Shown here: positions 1 through 9,631 of the stretch, piece after piece
Layout: the number at the start of each line of letters is the position of its first letter
How positions within the stretch are numbered: position 1 is the first letter of the stretch
NCBI GenBank assembly: GCA_004369085.1
Contig: ML210503.1
Coordinates: 1 to 20,043 of the forward strand
Direction of reading: 5' to 3'
Length of the DNA stretch: 20,043 nt
Source: Coprinopsis marcescibilis
Taxonomy: Eukaryota; Basidiomycota; Agaricomycetes; Agaricales; Psathyrellaceae
Notes under the pieces: generated by a model
Told to the model about the DNA's origin: nothing
The model's database searches: none
What the model saw: only the letters and a program-made list of their open reading frames with translations
Made by a program: the position numbers and the translations under genes

Positions 1-850
1 CCGGCGTTGAGTGAGCGGTCATCGGCCTGGGCAACACTGAGCATTTAGACCCCAGAGCAGAATCCGAGCGAGACAGCAGGTTGTAGTGTAGGTCGGGGCG
101 GCTGCCGTATTCGCGCAACAGTTGGGTATTGGTGGGTAGAGCCTTGTGCCATCGAATCCTACTGAAGTGGGACCCATTGGTTCGGACGAGGGCGAGCTGT
201 AGGCGGACTAACATAATCTCGAATCAGTTTTCTGCGAGTGAACGTGGCAGTGAAAATGCGGGAGTAGAAGCGATGTCAAAGGGATGACACAAGTGCAGGT
301 ATGGAAGAGGAGAGGGAGAAGGAAATCCAGACGGGTATGAGGACGAGGGGAACCTACCTCGAATGATTCCATGCTTGTTATTGAGCGTCCTCTGGTTCCG
401 TGTGGGTTGTAGGGAGTGAGATGGCCGGGTAGCATTTTATAGATGGCATCCTATTGCGGTCATTGCAGCACATCGTCGATGCAAGGGCAGGCCATGATCT
501 GGTACACTGGGTGGCTTTGTGTCGACGTGGTTTTTTGCTGTGTGGACGGATAGGTACGCATTTGGCGACTCTGTGAAGTTTGTAGATTAGATTTTGTTGT
601 ATACACCAGTAAATTGTTTATTACGCACCGAAGTAGGTTGGTGGTCGTCGTTGTGGTCGTCGTCGAGTAGACCGGTGACCGGTCGTTCGTGAGCAAGTCA
701 CGTTATGAAGACTGCGTCTGTCGATACAACGACCGGTACACCACCAGTCGGATGAAACGTAGCGTCTACGTTTTTGCCATCAGGCATCAACGGATTGAAC
801 CCCGCTGTCACACATGTGTCACGACCTGGACTCATCATCTTGGTCGCCCT
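1..850. other. Intergenic, no supported gene
   Basis: I see no spliced or unspliced reading frame that looks protein-coding. The stretch at about 632-668 is low-complexity GTT/GTC repeats, which create a poly-threonine frame on the minus strand; this is simple repeat, not protein. The last 8 bases before the next feature (851-858) are the target duplication of the hAT-type element. Confidence 0.5.
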
Positions 851-858
851 AATAGCAC

Positions 859-1579
859 TAGTGTTGCCGCAAGGTAAGGCTGAGGGACCTCAAGGGATAT
901 GGTGGCGCACCTTGATGGAATCTCAAGGAACCTTAAGGTCGTTCACACGGCCATCCATTTTTGGATGCGCTCGCCGACGCCTCAAGGTATGGCAACTCTA
1001 AAGGCTCTACCGTCGAATAACGTGCTAGTATACATATTAATTGGATCTAGAATACTTCCTTAGTATTATATGCCTAGTTTATCAAGTCAGAGAGTGTCTG
1101 TATACTGTGATTATTGAGTAATTCTTGCAGTGCCGCAGGACCTGACAGTCATCTTCTTGAACAACCCACTCATTGCGGAAATCTAACCGCTTAGACTTGT
1201 AGTCGAATTTGGAGATTTGGAGTACCTCTATCATCATGGACTAGAGCCCATTTCGATGAAATGTATCTGTTTCATTATACTCTAGAAATGTACTATGGAT
1301 CTTGGGCTGCAGGGCGAGCGCATTACTTTGAAGAATGGTGGGGAAACAAGGAATACAGACGCAGAATTCAACAATTATTGTGCTAAGCGCCTATTCATTC
1401 TGCACTTTGCTCGACCTCACATCGTTACTGCAAGTGGCGGTGTTTCGGGTTTTTGGCAGATGGGAATTTTATTTTAATGACCTTGAGGGACCTTGAAGGC
1501 CCCTTGAGGCTGCCGAAAAAGGAAACGTGCAACCTCAAGGGACCTCGGCCTTAAGGGACCTCACCTTGCGGCAACACTA
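859..1579. mobile_element. Non-autonomous hAT-type transposon (MITE-like), 721 bp
   Basis: The left end reads TAGTGTTGCCGCAAGGTAAG and the right end, reverse-complemented, reads TAGTGTTGCCGCAAGGTGAG, so the terminal inverted repeats match in 19 of the first 20 bases. An identical 8-bp direct repeat, AATAGCAC, lies immediately outside both ends (851-858 and 1580-1587). An 8-bp duplication with TIRs starting TAGTGTTG is the hallmark of the hAT superfamily. The subterminal zones are full of short motifs in both orientations related to ACCTCAAGG/CCTTGAGG (for example 887-896, 1481-1489, 1500-1510, 1531-1545), like the clustered transposase-binding repeats of hAT elements. The longest internal frame (60 codons at 1295) resembles no transposase, so the element would depend on a transposase encoded elsewhere. 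Confidence 0.9.
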
Positions 1580-1587
1580 AATAGCAC

Positions 1588-2090
1588 GGTGGGGCCATGT
1601 AAACATGGTCACAGGGTGGGGCCAAACATGTCCCCCATGTGTCAGGTTTTCCAGAAAAACCAAAATAATTTCATTTTCTATGCCAGCTCATTGCAAGCTC
1701 ACATTTCGGTTCATGATTTGGGAAGAAAGCAGTAGTCAATTCATTATTCAACTATATACATATACACCATGTAGACTACAGAGATCTGACCCAGTAATAA
1801 ATCAAGCTCAAATGTGTTGGAAGAGTAAAAAGGCCATGCAAAGAATCGAGTCCATCATAAATGTCTGGTATAACTGGGTCTGTGAGTTGAAGCGGTGAGA
1901 AATGGGCAAACAGATACACACCAACCGTTATCCAAGGCCCCTCATCTCCAAAATCTTACTATGAACAGAAACATCAGGATTAGCTTGTTGGAACAGAAGG
2001 AACACATACGTGGGCCTCCCAGCATGTGAATAGTGTCAACTTGGTACTCGTCCCTGTAATCCAGGCATATATCATGAATAACGACTGGCA
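1588..2090. other. Intergenic between hAT element and TIR element 1
   Basis: No gene is supported. A short direct repeat, GGTGGGGCCA, occurs at about 1588-1597 and 1615-1624, beside the hAT insertion. The frames present are short and show no codon or motif signature. Bases 2091-2097 are the left target duplication of the next element. Confidence 0.4.
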
Positions 2091-2097
2091 GACAGAG

Positions 2098-2315
2098 TAC
2101 GGTTGACAAGAACGTCGTGGATGGATTTTCCCATGCGACCACATTTCGGCGTCCACCGAGCCAGTTCCTACACATCATACCTGCGCACCCTCGTACCTAC
2201 CGCAGCTTCTATACACTCAATTTGACTCTGGAGGTCATAGAACAAGCTTAAAAAGTGGTATATAGGTATATAGCAGGTACATATGCTGTCCAACTATCTT
2301 AGCTACAGATGCCAA
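2098..2315 (+). repeat. Left terminal inverted repeat of element 1
   Basis: Reverse-complementary to 7814-8031. Over the outer ~141 bases I count 14 differences by eye, 13 of them transitions. Inward of about 2240 the match falls to roughly 70% but stays alignable to 2315. It lies 79 bp beyond the integrase stop codon. Confidence 0.85.
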
Positions 2316-2394
2316 CTGCATAACTTACCCATGCTGTGTAGGGCTCTGGCTATGAACACTGAAGCAATGTGAAGTGAGTGCGTACTTGAGCATA

Positions 2395-4022
2395 CTAATC
2401 TAACATATCTCTAATAGCATCAGACATGGTCTGAAAGACATCCCAAGCATTGTCTAGAGTGGTAGGAGGTTGACTGACTGAGGTATATGCAACCTCAGCA
2501 ATGGCTTTGAAATCATCGCTAAACCAACAGGAAAAGGTTTCTCGTGGACCAACCTCTTCCTCAATCAGATGTCTTGTTTGTTGCTGGATGTCCTCAGGAA
2601 CCCTGATCAGGCAGTTCAGAGCGTTGGAATCGTACTCCTCAGGGTGCTGAATAGCATTGGCAGGCACATGACCTGATGGCATATGCTTGTAAACCTGTGT
2701 GTGGACTCAGTGATGATTCCAGTATGTGCGGAACGAGTCAAGTTCACCCTGAACCAGTAGGATAAAAACCCAGTAGAACAAGTCACTAACATAATGCATA
2801 AGGAACGGGTACTGTTGCCTGAGGAGTACACATACGTGTGGTATGCGCACTGTGGCTGGAAAATGTGCGAAGATTTTCCCTGAAGGATGATCTCCTTCAA
2901 TGTGTGTCCCATTTTAACCTGGAGCCATTGCCACAGAGACTCGATAATGGTGTTATGAGCACTCATTATGGCCATTGCTGTTGCAAAGACCTCAGGGTCA
3001 ACATCTGGTGCAAGAAGGCATCTGTAAATGAGCCAGTGAGGTTTGAGAGTTTAAGTTAAAATATCAAAAATAGCCTCACCTCAGAGCATCTTGAATGCTT
3101 TACTGGATTCCACCTTCAGGACCTTTGTCAGTTGTGAGTTGAAGGGGGACCCCTAGCAAAGGACAATTTATGTGTCAGGCAGCTAACATAAAGTACAGAA
3201 CAGAATGACAAACCTCCACATTCCACAATAAGATCCAGATAGAGGTGACCCAAAGGTGCTGCACTTTGAGAGTCTGGTACAGCAACAAGCTTGATAATAA
3301 ATCCAGACCACTTATCCCAGTAAGCATAGATAGGAATGCTAATATCCCCCATCTGCAATGCTTGAGAATTCAGTTTCTCATGGCCGTCTGCAGAGACCTC
3401 TTGGTAAGGGCCCAACGAAAGCAGAGGAATATGCAGTATCAGCAACATTTTAGCGCCCAGGCATCGCAAATCAAAGCCTTCAGATGCAATGTCCTTCATA
3501 AGCAAGTGCAGCTCGTCGCTGATGTGGAGATGAGAAGAGAAAGGTGGGTATTAAACGCACAGACCACTGGAGTAGAAGAAAATGGCTTACCAAGCAATTA
3601 ATATATGCTCGTCTTGAAGCATTGACTTCAAAGCATGCAGACTGGTTCCCTGGGTCACATCTTTCTTGATAAAGTCTGTTGCTGTTTTTCTAAGGACCTC
3701 CTTTGGTAACTGGGGTTTCTGAACAGTTGGAATCTCAAGCTGGTCCTCAAGCTCCTGTAGCTTGGTCTCACTTGTTAAGAACTGATCAGATCGCATATAG
3801 ACAAAAGGGAGAAACAAACAAACCCAATAGATAGATTAAATTTTCGCTTGAGGTGCTTAATCTTATCTTTTCGCGTGTACTTCAAGCGAACACACTCAAG
3901 CAGTGCTTCTCTAAGCTTGTTGTCAGGGGGATCTAGAAGCAGTCAAGTCAACAATAGAGACAATGTATTTGTTACTCACAGTCTTTCCAACCCCACTGAT
4001 TACTACCAGATGGATTGGGCAT
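2395..4022 (-). pseudogene. Integrase-core (DDE, rve-like) protein, two in-frame stops
   Basis: Seven exons reconstruct as 4022-3980, 3932-3824, 3770-3591, 3518-3214, 3152-3080, 3021-2836 and 2785-2395, with GT-AG introns of 47-72 nt and consistent phases: 429 codons including the stop. The product matches the integrase-core family that is abundant in basidiomycete genomes. It starts MPNPSGSNQ, continues with a helical region ending in ILIA, and has acidic residues in SADGHEKL (D155), TTDKG (D221) and HNTIIES (E264), which fit a DDE triad. A C-terminal MPSGHVP segment leads to a tail ending near AWDVF. Two stops interrupt the frame: TAA at 3102-3100 (codon 230, between the second D and the E) and TGA at 2709-2707 (codon 325, within WNHH-stop-VH where the family usually has R). 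It is therefore probably dead. An upstream in-frame ATG at 4334 exists, but the family N-terminus favours 4022. Confidence 0.82.
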
Positions 4023-4416
4023 AGTAAATGTGGGGACAGCAAGCAAAGGAGTGTGAGGAACAGGTAGAGAAAGAGATGGAAAGGAGTTGGATAGGTTGAT
4101 GATATCTTGTTCAAACATTGGCAAGCTTTTATAGAAAACAGTGTCAGGGACTTGTCTCAATGTTTTGTGCTTGTACTTGCCCCAATCTTGACGGAGGCCA
4201 CAAGAGGCATTATGCCATTTCTCAAAGTATTGCTCTGGCCATGGCAATAATTTTGGGGAGTGGAGTCCTGTGAAACATCTCATACACAGAGCCCTGGGCA
4301 GCATGGGCACCTCATAAGCGCCAAGAACTTGCATGCATCAATGGGAACAAGGGTTCCAACTCAAATCGTTGATTCAGTTCCTGAAATGGAGATTTCAAAT
4401 AACACAGGTATCTGGT

Positions 4417-4523
4417 GTCTGGTGCACTAATATAAGAGATATAGTCTGGTGCACTAATATAAGAGATATAGTCTGGTGCACTAATATAAGAGATATAGTC
4501 TGGTGCACTAATATAAGAGATAT
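4417..4523. repeat. 27-bp tandem repeat, four copies
   Basis: Four essentially identical head-to-tail units begin GTCTGGTGCACTAATATAAG and end AGATATA; the last copy loses its final bases. Because the unit is a multiple of three it leaves open frames on both strands (periodic peptides such as WCTNIRDIV), but these are repeat artefacts. The array lies between the two divergent genes, and each unit holds a palindromic GTGCAC and a TATA-like ATATAAG. Confidence 0.95.
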
Positions 4524-4618
4524 TAGGTATGGTGTACAGGAAGGATACCGATGAAATTGAAATGGTTTTGACTGCACCTGCATTGGAATTTACTGATAAC
4601 AAGTGCTGCTGCAAGCGT

Positions 4619-4647
4619 CCCCATCAATCCCCATCAATCCCCATCAG
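4619..4647. repeat. 10-bp tandem repeat, about three copies
   Basis: The unit CCCCATCAAT is repeated nearly three times. It is followed at about 4690-4780 by a degenerate array of GGGAATGAGG and GGGAACAAGG units, which together form a small minisatellite zone. Confidence 0.85.
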
Positions 4648-4976
4648 CCCACCAACTATGTAGTAAGACTTGAAACTTTGATAGGAGAAAGGTCGGGAAT
4701 GAGGTCGGGAATGAGGTATTGAGAACAAGGCCATTGGGAACAAGGCCTTCAGGAATGAGGCTGTTGGGAACAAGGTTGGGATTCTGAGCTGGTGCGCATT
4801 GTGCACAACCAAGAATATGGCAGTGTACCAGGGTCCAGGATGTTATGCGCCAGTTACTTGCCAGTTATCTCGGAGTGTCAGGACTTCTGAAGCCTAAGTT
4901 CAACCCGGACATCCGACCAGCGTTGGCTCCAGGTGCTGGTCCCTGGATGGCTTGTTTCTGTTTTTGGGGCCATAGA

Positions 4977-4985
4977 TATATAAAG
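4977..4985 (+). promoter_or_regulatory. TATA-like box upstream of the alpha-kinase gene
   Basis: TATATAAAG lies about 75 bp upstream of the proposed start codon at 5060, a plausible distance for a fungal core promoter. Only the motif and its position support the call. Confidence 0.4.
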
Positions 4986-5059
4986 TCATCTTCAGTTGGG
5001 TACATGTCCTGCCATCTGACCTCTTTCAGCCTTTCCATGCAGCCAGTAACTTATATCAC

Positions 5060-7768
5060 ATGTCTTCTACCACTATTCTCAATTGTGGTGACTGCCGCAA
5101 TACATTCACTTGTGCGCCTTTAGCTCACGTGATGTGTGAGAAGTGCGTTGAGCTTGGTAAGCACCCATACCAGTCTGATGCATATAACAAGGTCATGGTA
5201 TGTCCCACTCCCTCCTAAATGTTCCTATGCTATTCAACTCTGTTTTCCATCCGGGTCATCTACTAGAGGTGGCCTCAGTGTGTTCAGTGTGGTCGGTCAT
5301 GGAGGAATGCAATCCAAACACTGCAAAGATATGCACTACCTGTGCACCTCAGGCAGTTGATTCAAATGGGCAAGCCAGTGCTGTACCAACCAACAAAGGT
5401 GTACTGGGTATGTGTTACTATGTCTACCTTGTTTAATCGATGCAATTAGCATGCTCACATTACAAACTTCAGCCATTGATTGCTATTGAGCATCCCAGGC
5501 TCATACTCTCGAGGGCACAACAGCCCGGCGAGCTGAGTCGTTGTTTCAGACTCTGAGAAACTCAACTGCAGCTCTTCCAACATTGGGTCTGACCACGGAG
5601 GTACTGCAGTCGCACGAGAACACCATGCATAGTGTGGCTTCCGTTAATAGTGGGAAACGCACTGATGCAGTTGTTGTTGAAATTAAGGTCAGTTTCTTTT
5701 GTTCAACGAATTAAGGTTGACTCATGTTGATTTTTATTTGTTGACTCTGATAGTACCGCCTTAGTGGGAAGCCTAAGGTGTTGGCAGACCTCTATGGCTC
5801 AAACGTTGCAGCATTTGGCTTGGACACAACACTTTGGGGTATGCTCCCCTATTCCCTCTGTTTTCTATGATTTTTCTGATGTCTTTTCAGATATTCAGGA
5901 CTGTGCATTGAAGCACTTTAACCTGACTTGGACAAAGAGTGGTCGATCACCAGTTGCTGTGTGAGTATTCTCAGTCTCTGAGGTGCCAGAATTCATACTT
6001 ATGCTTTCTATGATCTATCCTAGAACTGAGACCACCTTGTGGCAGCGGGATAATGGGAACATTGATCAGGACTTGACAGGGGCCACACTCAAAGAGTATG
6101 TTGCGCACTTGGCAGAAACAGGCCTTTCCACCGCCCCTGCTGCGTCTACCAAGTTTGGAAAGAAGACCTCGGCTCAGCAAAAGCGGTCGGCTGTTTCATT
6201 CGAGCTTTTTATTTTTGAGAACATGGTAGGGCTCTAACTTCTTCTTGACAACAACTTGTGTTTATTCTGACTGTACAATCATTTCCAGTACCTAGAGCGC
6301 ATGGAGAACTATAACTCTGTCCCTGCATCAGAGCTAGGTAAGGGAGGTGGGAAAAGGGATAGGACTGGGTCAATGGAGTTGTCCACAGGGGAAAAGGCAC
6401 CTTCGAAGGTTCAGAGAGTTGCAGGTTGTGGTAAGCTACCTGTACATTTTAAAAATGCTCTCTGTCTAACATCGTCCACTCAGGCTTTGAATTTCATTCG
6501 TTGTTCTCCTTGAGTTCACGAAGCACATCAGCTAAATCAAGCTCAGGCCCCATTGATCTGAGCACACATGTAGTTGTGCAGAAGATCGAATGTATGCATC
6601 TCACTGTAGAGGGCCAACCTGTCTTTGTTCAAAAGGTGAAGGTCAATGCACTTGTAGCAGACTCTTTTTTGGCTCATGGCTCAATGGAGGCTGTCTTTGA
6701 GGTATGTGTTTTGCTTGCATCAAAATCTACAGAATCATAATCGATTGAACCATTGTTCATAATCCAAAGATCACCTTTCCTGATTCGAAAAGCACAACCA
6801 AGTATATTGTGAAGCGCTTCTTTAGGCTTACCACCTTAAGTAGTAATGAGGACAACAATGGAGCAATGCCAACCCCTGACATGTCTTCCATCCCCTTCAC
6901 TGTGGATGAGCATTCTGCAGAAATTTGCGCCAAATGTGTTCGCTTAGCCCAGGGCTCGCAGTTTCTGAAGGACTTCTACAAGGCCTGTCAGAAGAAGGGC
7001 ATTGATGTTTACAAACGTGAGTTCTCAATTAACACGAGTAATTAGTGACATTAGATCTCCGGTTCTAACTCGTATTAGATCTCCAGTTTGCAAACTTGTG
7101 GCTACTTCAAGAGTGCAGAGTTGTGTCAAAAGCATCTGGTATGCTTGGCACAAGCAGTGCAGACAGCGACTTCGCTGATGCCCTAGGCATGGGGCTTACT
7201 TGGTTGATGGAGGAGAGGCATGTGAGTTCACATGTTACACGCTTTAGTGGAACTTTGCAGCATGCATCAGTGCACTCGGAGATCTCTCATTTGACCATTT
7301 ACGCATTTGCGCACTTTGTACTTGAGTCTACCAAGCATCAGATTGTCTGTGCTGACTTACAAGGTACGCCTATGTTTGGTCTTTAATGGTCAACGTGCGT
7401 GGGCGCTCACTTGGTTTAAATATCAGGGACCCCTATCTCACTTTGACATGCTGGCGAATGGGTTGAAGGTGTTCTGCTCTTTGATCCCATGACTCACACA
7501 GCTACTGTGTATGTACACATTTATGCTTTCGTGCTGAGCAGAAGGTCTAAGGTCTGATCTCAGGGACTCTGGCGTTGGTGATCACGGTATTCAAGGCATC
7601 AACTCGTTTTTGAAGCAGCATCGGTGTGGAATAATCTGCGAGGGCCTTTGCCTTACCCAACCTGGAGAGTCCGATCTTCTCGATGAGGATGAGTACGAGG
7701 TCATTCTCAGCGATACTGATGGTGACATTGGGAACAACAACTCTGAAGTTGCCGTTGAATCTGTTTGA
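5060..7768 (+). CDS. Alpha-type (MHCK/EF2K-like) protein kinase, element 1 cargo; possibly interrupted
   Basis: Twelve exons fit GT-AG introns and phases: 5060-5197, 5267-5407, 5499-5687, 5754-5838, 5891-5960, 6024-6225, 6289-6430, 6484-6701, 6770-7016, 7079-7363, 7427-7508 and 7564-7768 (668 codons with stop). The N-terminus is cysteine-rich (C9, C12, C18, C26, C29, then CVQC at 51-54), suggesting zinc-ribbon modules. A linker region precedes the C-terminal kinase domain. Family marks are IVKRFF (K410, the likely ATP-binding lysine), FSGTLQH, CADLQG (D570), LFDPMTHT (H596), the glycine loop SGVGDHG (603-608) and QHRCGIIC, whose cysteines with the histidines would bind the structural zinc. 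Alpha-kinases phosphorylate Ser/Thr in helical substrates; the target here is unknown. With the standard acceptor at 7426, an in-frame TGA at 7444-7446 falls between DLQG and LFDP. A TTGAAG acceptor at 7468 would skip it in frame, giving about 653 aa. Confidence 0.8.
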
Positions 7769-7813
7769 GGTGTTACGAGTAGATAGGGATACTTTCAAAT
7801 GGAATTTCCTTTG

Positions 7814-8031
7814 TTGGCACCTGTGGATAAGAGTAGTGGACACTATCGGTACATACTCTAGACCCATCTATCACTATCTATACTTGTTTTACGACCTCCA
7901 GAGTCGAATTGAGTGTATAGAAGATGCAGTAGGTACGAGGGCGCGCAGGTACGATGTGTGGGAACTGGCTTGGCAGATGCCGAAATGTGGTTGCATGGGA
8001 AAATCCATCCACGACGTTCTCGTCAACCATA
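7814..8031 (-). repeat. Right terminal inverted repeat of element 1
   Basis: Mirror copy of 2098-2315, beginning 46 bp beyond the alpha-kinase stop codon. It ends at the GACAGAG duplication (8032-8038). Its outer end is the more conserved part, as expected for a transposase-recognised terminus. Confidence 0.85.
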
Positions 8032-8038
8032 GACAGAG

Positions 8039-8645
8039 AGGATGAGCTTACCATAGTTGTCGCAAGTTGTCGCGTTGGTTGTGGGCGGAGAGAACAGACA
8101 GCAACCAACTGGTGAGGTGTTGTCCGGTTTGTGTGCCAACTGGCCTGGGAAACGGGAGTTGAAATCTTTGATTAAATTTGATTGACAGTGGCAGCTCGGC
8201 TTTCGCTTGGCAATGGACTTAAAACAAAATTGCGGCTCAGAATTCAACATCGTTTGAGCTTTCCAACACTTTCCCAGTGTTCGGTGAACAGGAAACGAAG
8301 TAAGAAACTCTCGAGAATCATTCTCATGAATCATTTAACCGTTTGAAGATGTGAAAACTCAAAGATACAATTTTGAGCCAATATGAAACCTCTATATTCC
8401 CAAATCAGCTGGTAGGCAGCTGGCGAAAACATCATGAAAAGGTTTTGATGGTCATGGTGTCATCACAGTGCAAACAGCTGTTTCGCAGCCTGCCTGGCAT
8501 TATGGGATAACGTCAATCTCCAACATCACAGCCGCCTGGGACCCTTTTGGGGGTGTACAGCCCAAATATTTTTGGGTGAGGCCCATCGCTGACCCGATTT
8601 GGAAGGCATCAAGCTGACATAATATTAGCAGTGCCCCATACCCTC
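8039..8645. other. Intergenic, no supported gene
   Basis: No frame shows recognisable motifs. A few minus-strand frames run about 70-100 codons, but none shows a splice-consistent continuation or domain. Confidence 0.4.
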
Positions 8646-8649
8646 ATTA

Positions 8650-8883
8650 ATAGCAACAGCCCGTAGCCCATACCGCTCGAACATGAGCACTTGCAGATCC
8701 TGGAATCGCTTCAGGGGCGAGACAATGACCGAAATGCCATTTGGAAAATATGCTGGCAAATGAGGGATCAAGTCTTCCCATAACCAGTTCCAATCGAGTG
8801 CTGCCCTGTAACAGAGTCGCTATCATTGATTCCAGTTGAAATTCGCGAGGCACAACAGCTTTTTGCAATGGCAGCATCTGCAA
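8650..8883 (-). pseudogene. RecQ/DEAH-like helicase N-terminal fragment, frameshifted
   Basis: Read on the minus strand, three successive frames spell a superfamily-2 helicase core: first PREFQLESMIATLLQ (Q-motif-like region), then IGTGYGKT (Walker A), then ISVIVSPLKRFQDLQV (motif Ia region) and GLRAVAINE (TSGG/motif Ib region). The order and spacing match fungal RecQ-like ATP-dependent DNA helicases, but at least two frameshifts separate the segments and a TGA follows the Walker A. No DEAH box or later motif is visible before the sequence stops being coding. It is a decayed fragment, perhaps of a transposon-associated or dispersed helicase family. It lies outside element 1. Confidence 0.65.
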
Positions 8884-9631
8884 CTTATAAGCTGTTCAGC
8901 TGCATCGAAACGAAGCCAGAAAGCAGGCGCTGGAGGCTTTTCAATGGGAATATTTGCGTTGAATAAGAGCTGTATGTTCAATGTTGTCCTGCAGGAGATT
9001 CCTGATTTTTTCTGAGAGCCTCTTGAACTGAAGGCTCAGGCTTTCCAAATTCATGAGACAAAAGAAACAAAATGAAATAAATAGTATCATACAGCTCAGA
9101 CCTCTCCTCGCCTTGTTACATGGAGAAGGAAATGCCCCCTCACGCCTACGCCGAACCTCATACACGAGTTATGAGCGCGACCCCCGATATGTACCTCCTT
9201 GCCATCTGGGCTAATATTTACACCTATCGGGATGGTCTTAACCCGAGTCTGGTGGGGAGTTGCGAATTCGATGTTGGTATCGAGTCAGATGGAACACTGG
9301 AGAGGAGGCTAGAGGAGGCCTGATGGGAATGCGCCGCGGGAATTGGGGTGGGAATGAGGTGGCTGGGATGAACGCTGATGCACCTGACATGTTTACTATT
9401 CTGCGTTATGTGCCGCCGGGGGTTCCTTGCTGCACTCCTCATGTAATGAATAACCAGCTCTAATATATATTTTCAGCCCTTACCACCTTCGAATACTGTG
9501 TGCAGCTTTGAAATGTGACTATGTAGTTGACTGGCCTCGTGTGAATACCATATGGGATAAAATCATAACTAATGCCTACTGAGTACTGAAGTCTTGGTCG
9601 AGTATATAAACGTACAATGCAAGCTTCGATG
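8884..9631. other. Intergenic; 3' flank of the NLR gene
   Basis: No gene is supported. Short frames exist on both strands (for example minus 8941-9165) but without domains or coherent introns. The part next to 9632 should contain the 3' untranslated region of the NLR gene; no clear polyadenylation signal could be singled out. Confidence 0.4.

Larger units (their letters stand above)
4023..5059. promoter_or_regulatory. Divergent promoter region of element 1
   Basis: This 1-kb spacer separates the start codons of the two divergent genes and must hold both promoters. It contains the 27-bp tandem repeat at 4417-4523, a 10-bp repeat at 4619-4647, a degenerate GGGAATGAGG/GGGAACAAGG minisatellite at about 4690-4780, and a TATA-like site upstream of the kinase. 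No further gene is supported. Confidence 0.45.
2098..8031. mobile_element. TIR DNA transposon with integrase-core and alpha-kinase genes (element 1)
   Basis: The ends are 218-bp inverted repeats (2098-2315 and 7814-8031), beginning TACGGTTGAC on the left and TATGGTTGAC on the right when reverse-complemented. The outer ~140 bp are about 90% identical. The 7-bp sequence GACAGAG directly abuts both ends (2091-2097 and 8032-8038); the match extends to 8 bp if the terminal A is counted. The interior holds two divergent genes that both read outward: a DDE integrase-core pseudogene on the minus strand and an alpha-kinase on the plus strand. Only the integrase offers a catalytic core for transposition; the kinase would be cargo or an accessory. 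Long TIRs with a 7-8 bp duplication recall Mutator-like elements, but the integrase-core protein is not a recognisable MULE transposase. The copy is probably inactive, since its integrase carries two stops. Confidence 0.8.

Noticed and set aside
460..696. Minus-strand frame with a poly-threonine run
   Set aside because: It comes from a GTT/GTC simple repeat at about 632-668. The rest has no protein signature.
1295..1477. 60-codon frame inside the hAT element as a transposase remnant
   Set aside because: It has no hAT dimerisation or catalytic motif and is no longer than expected by chance.
4023..4334. Integrase start at the upstream ATG (4334), adding 104 residues
   Set aside because: The frame is open, but the family N-terminus MPNPSG(H/S)NQ begins at 4022, so the upstream part is more likely 5' leader. 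It cannot be fully excluded.
4333..4614. Open frames on both strands with periodic peptides across the 27-bp repeat
   Set aside because: The repeat unit is a multiple of three and has no stop, so frames stay open by construction. There is no start context, intron logic or homology.
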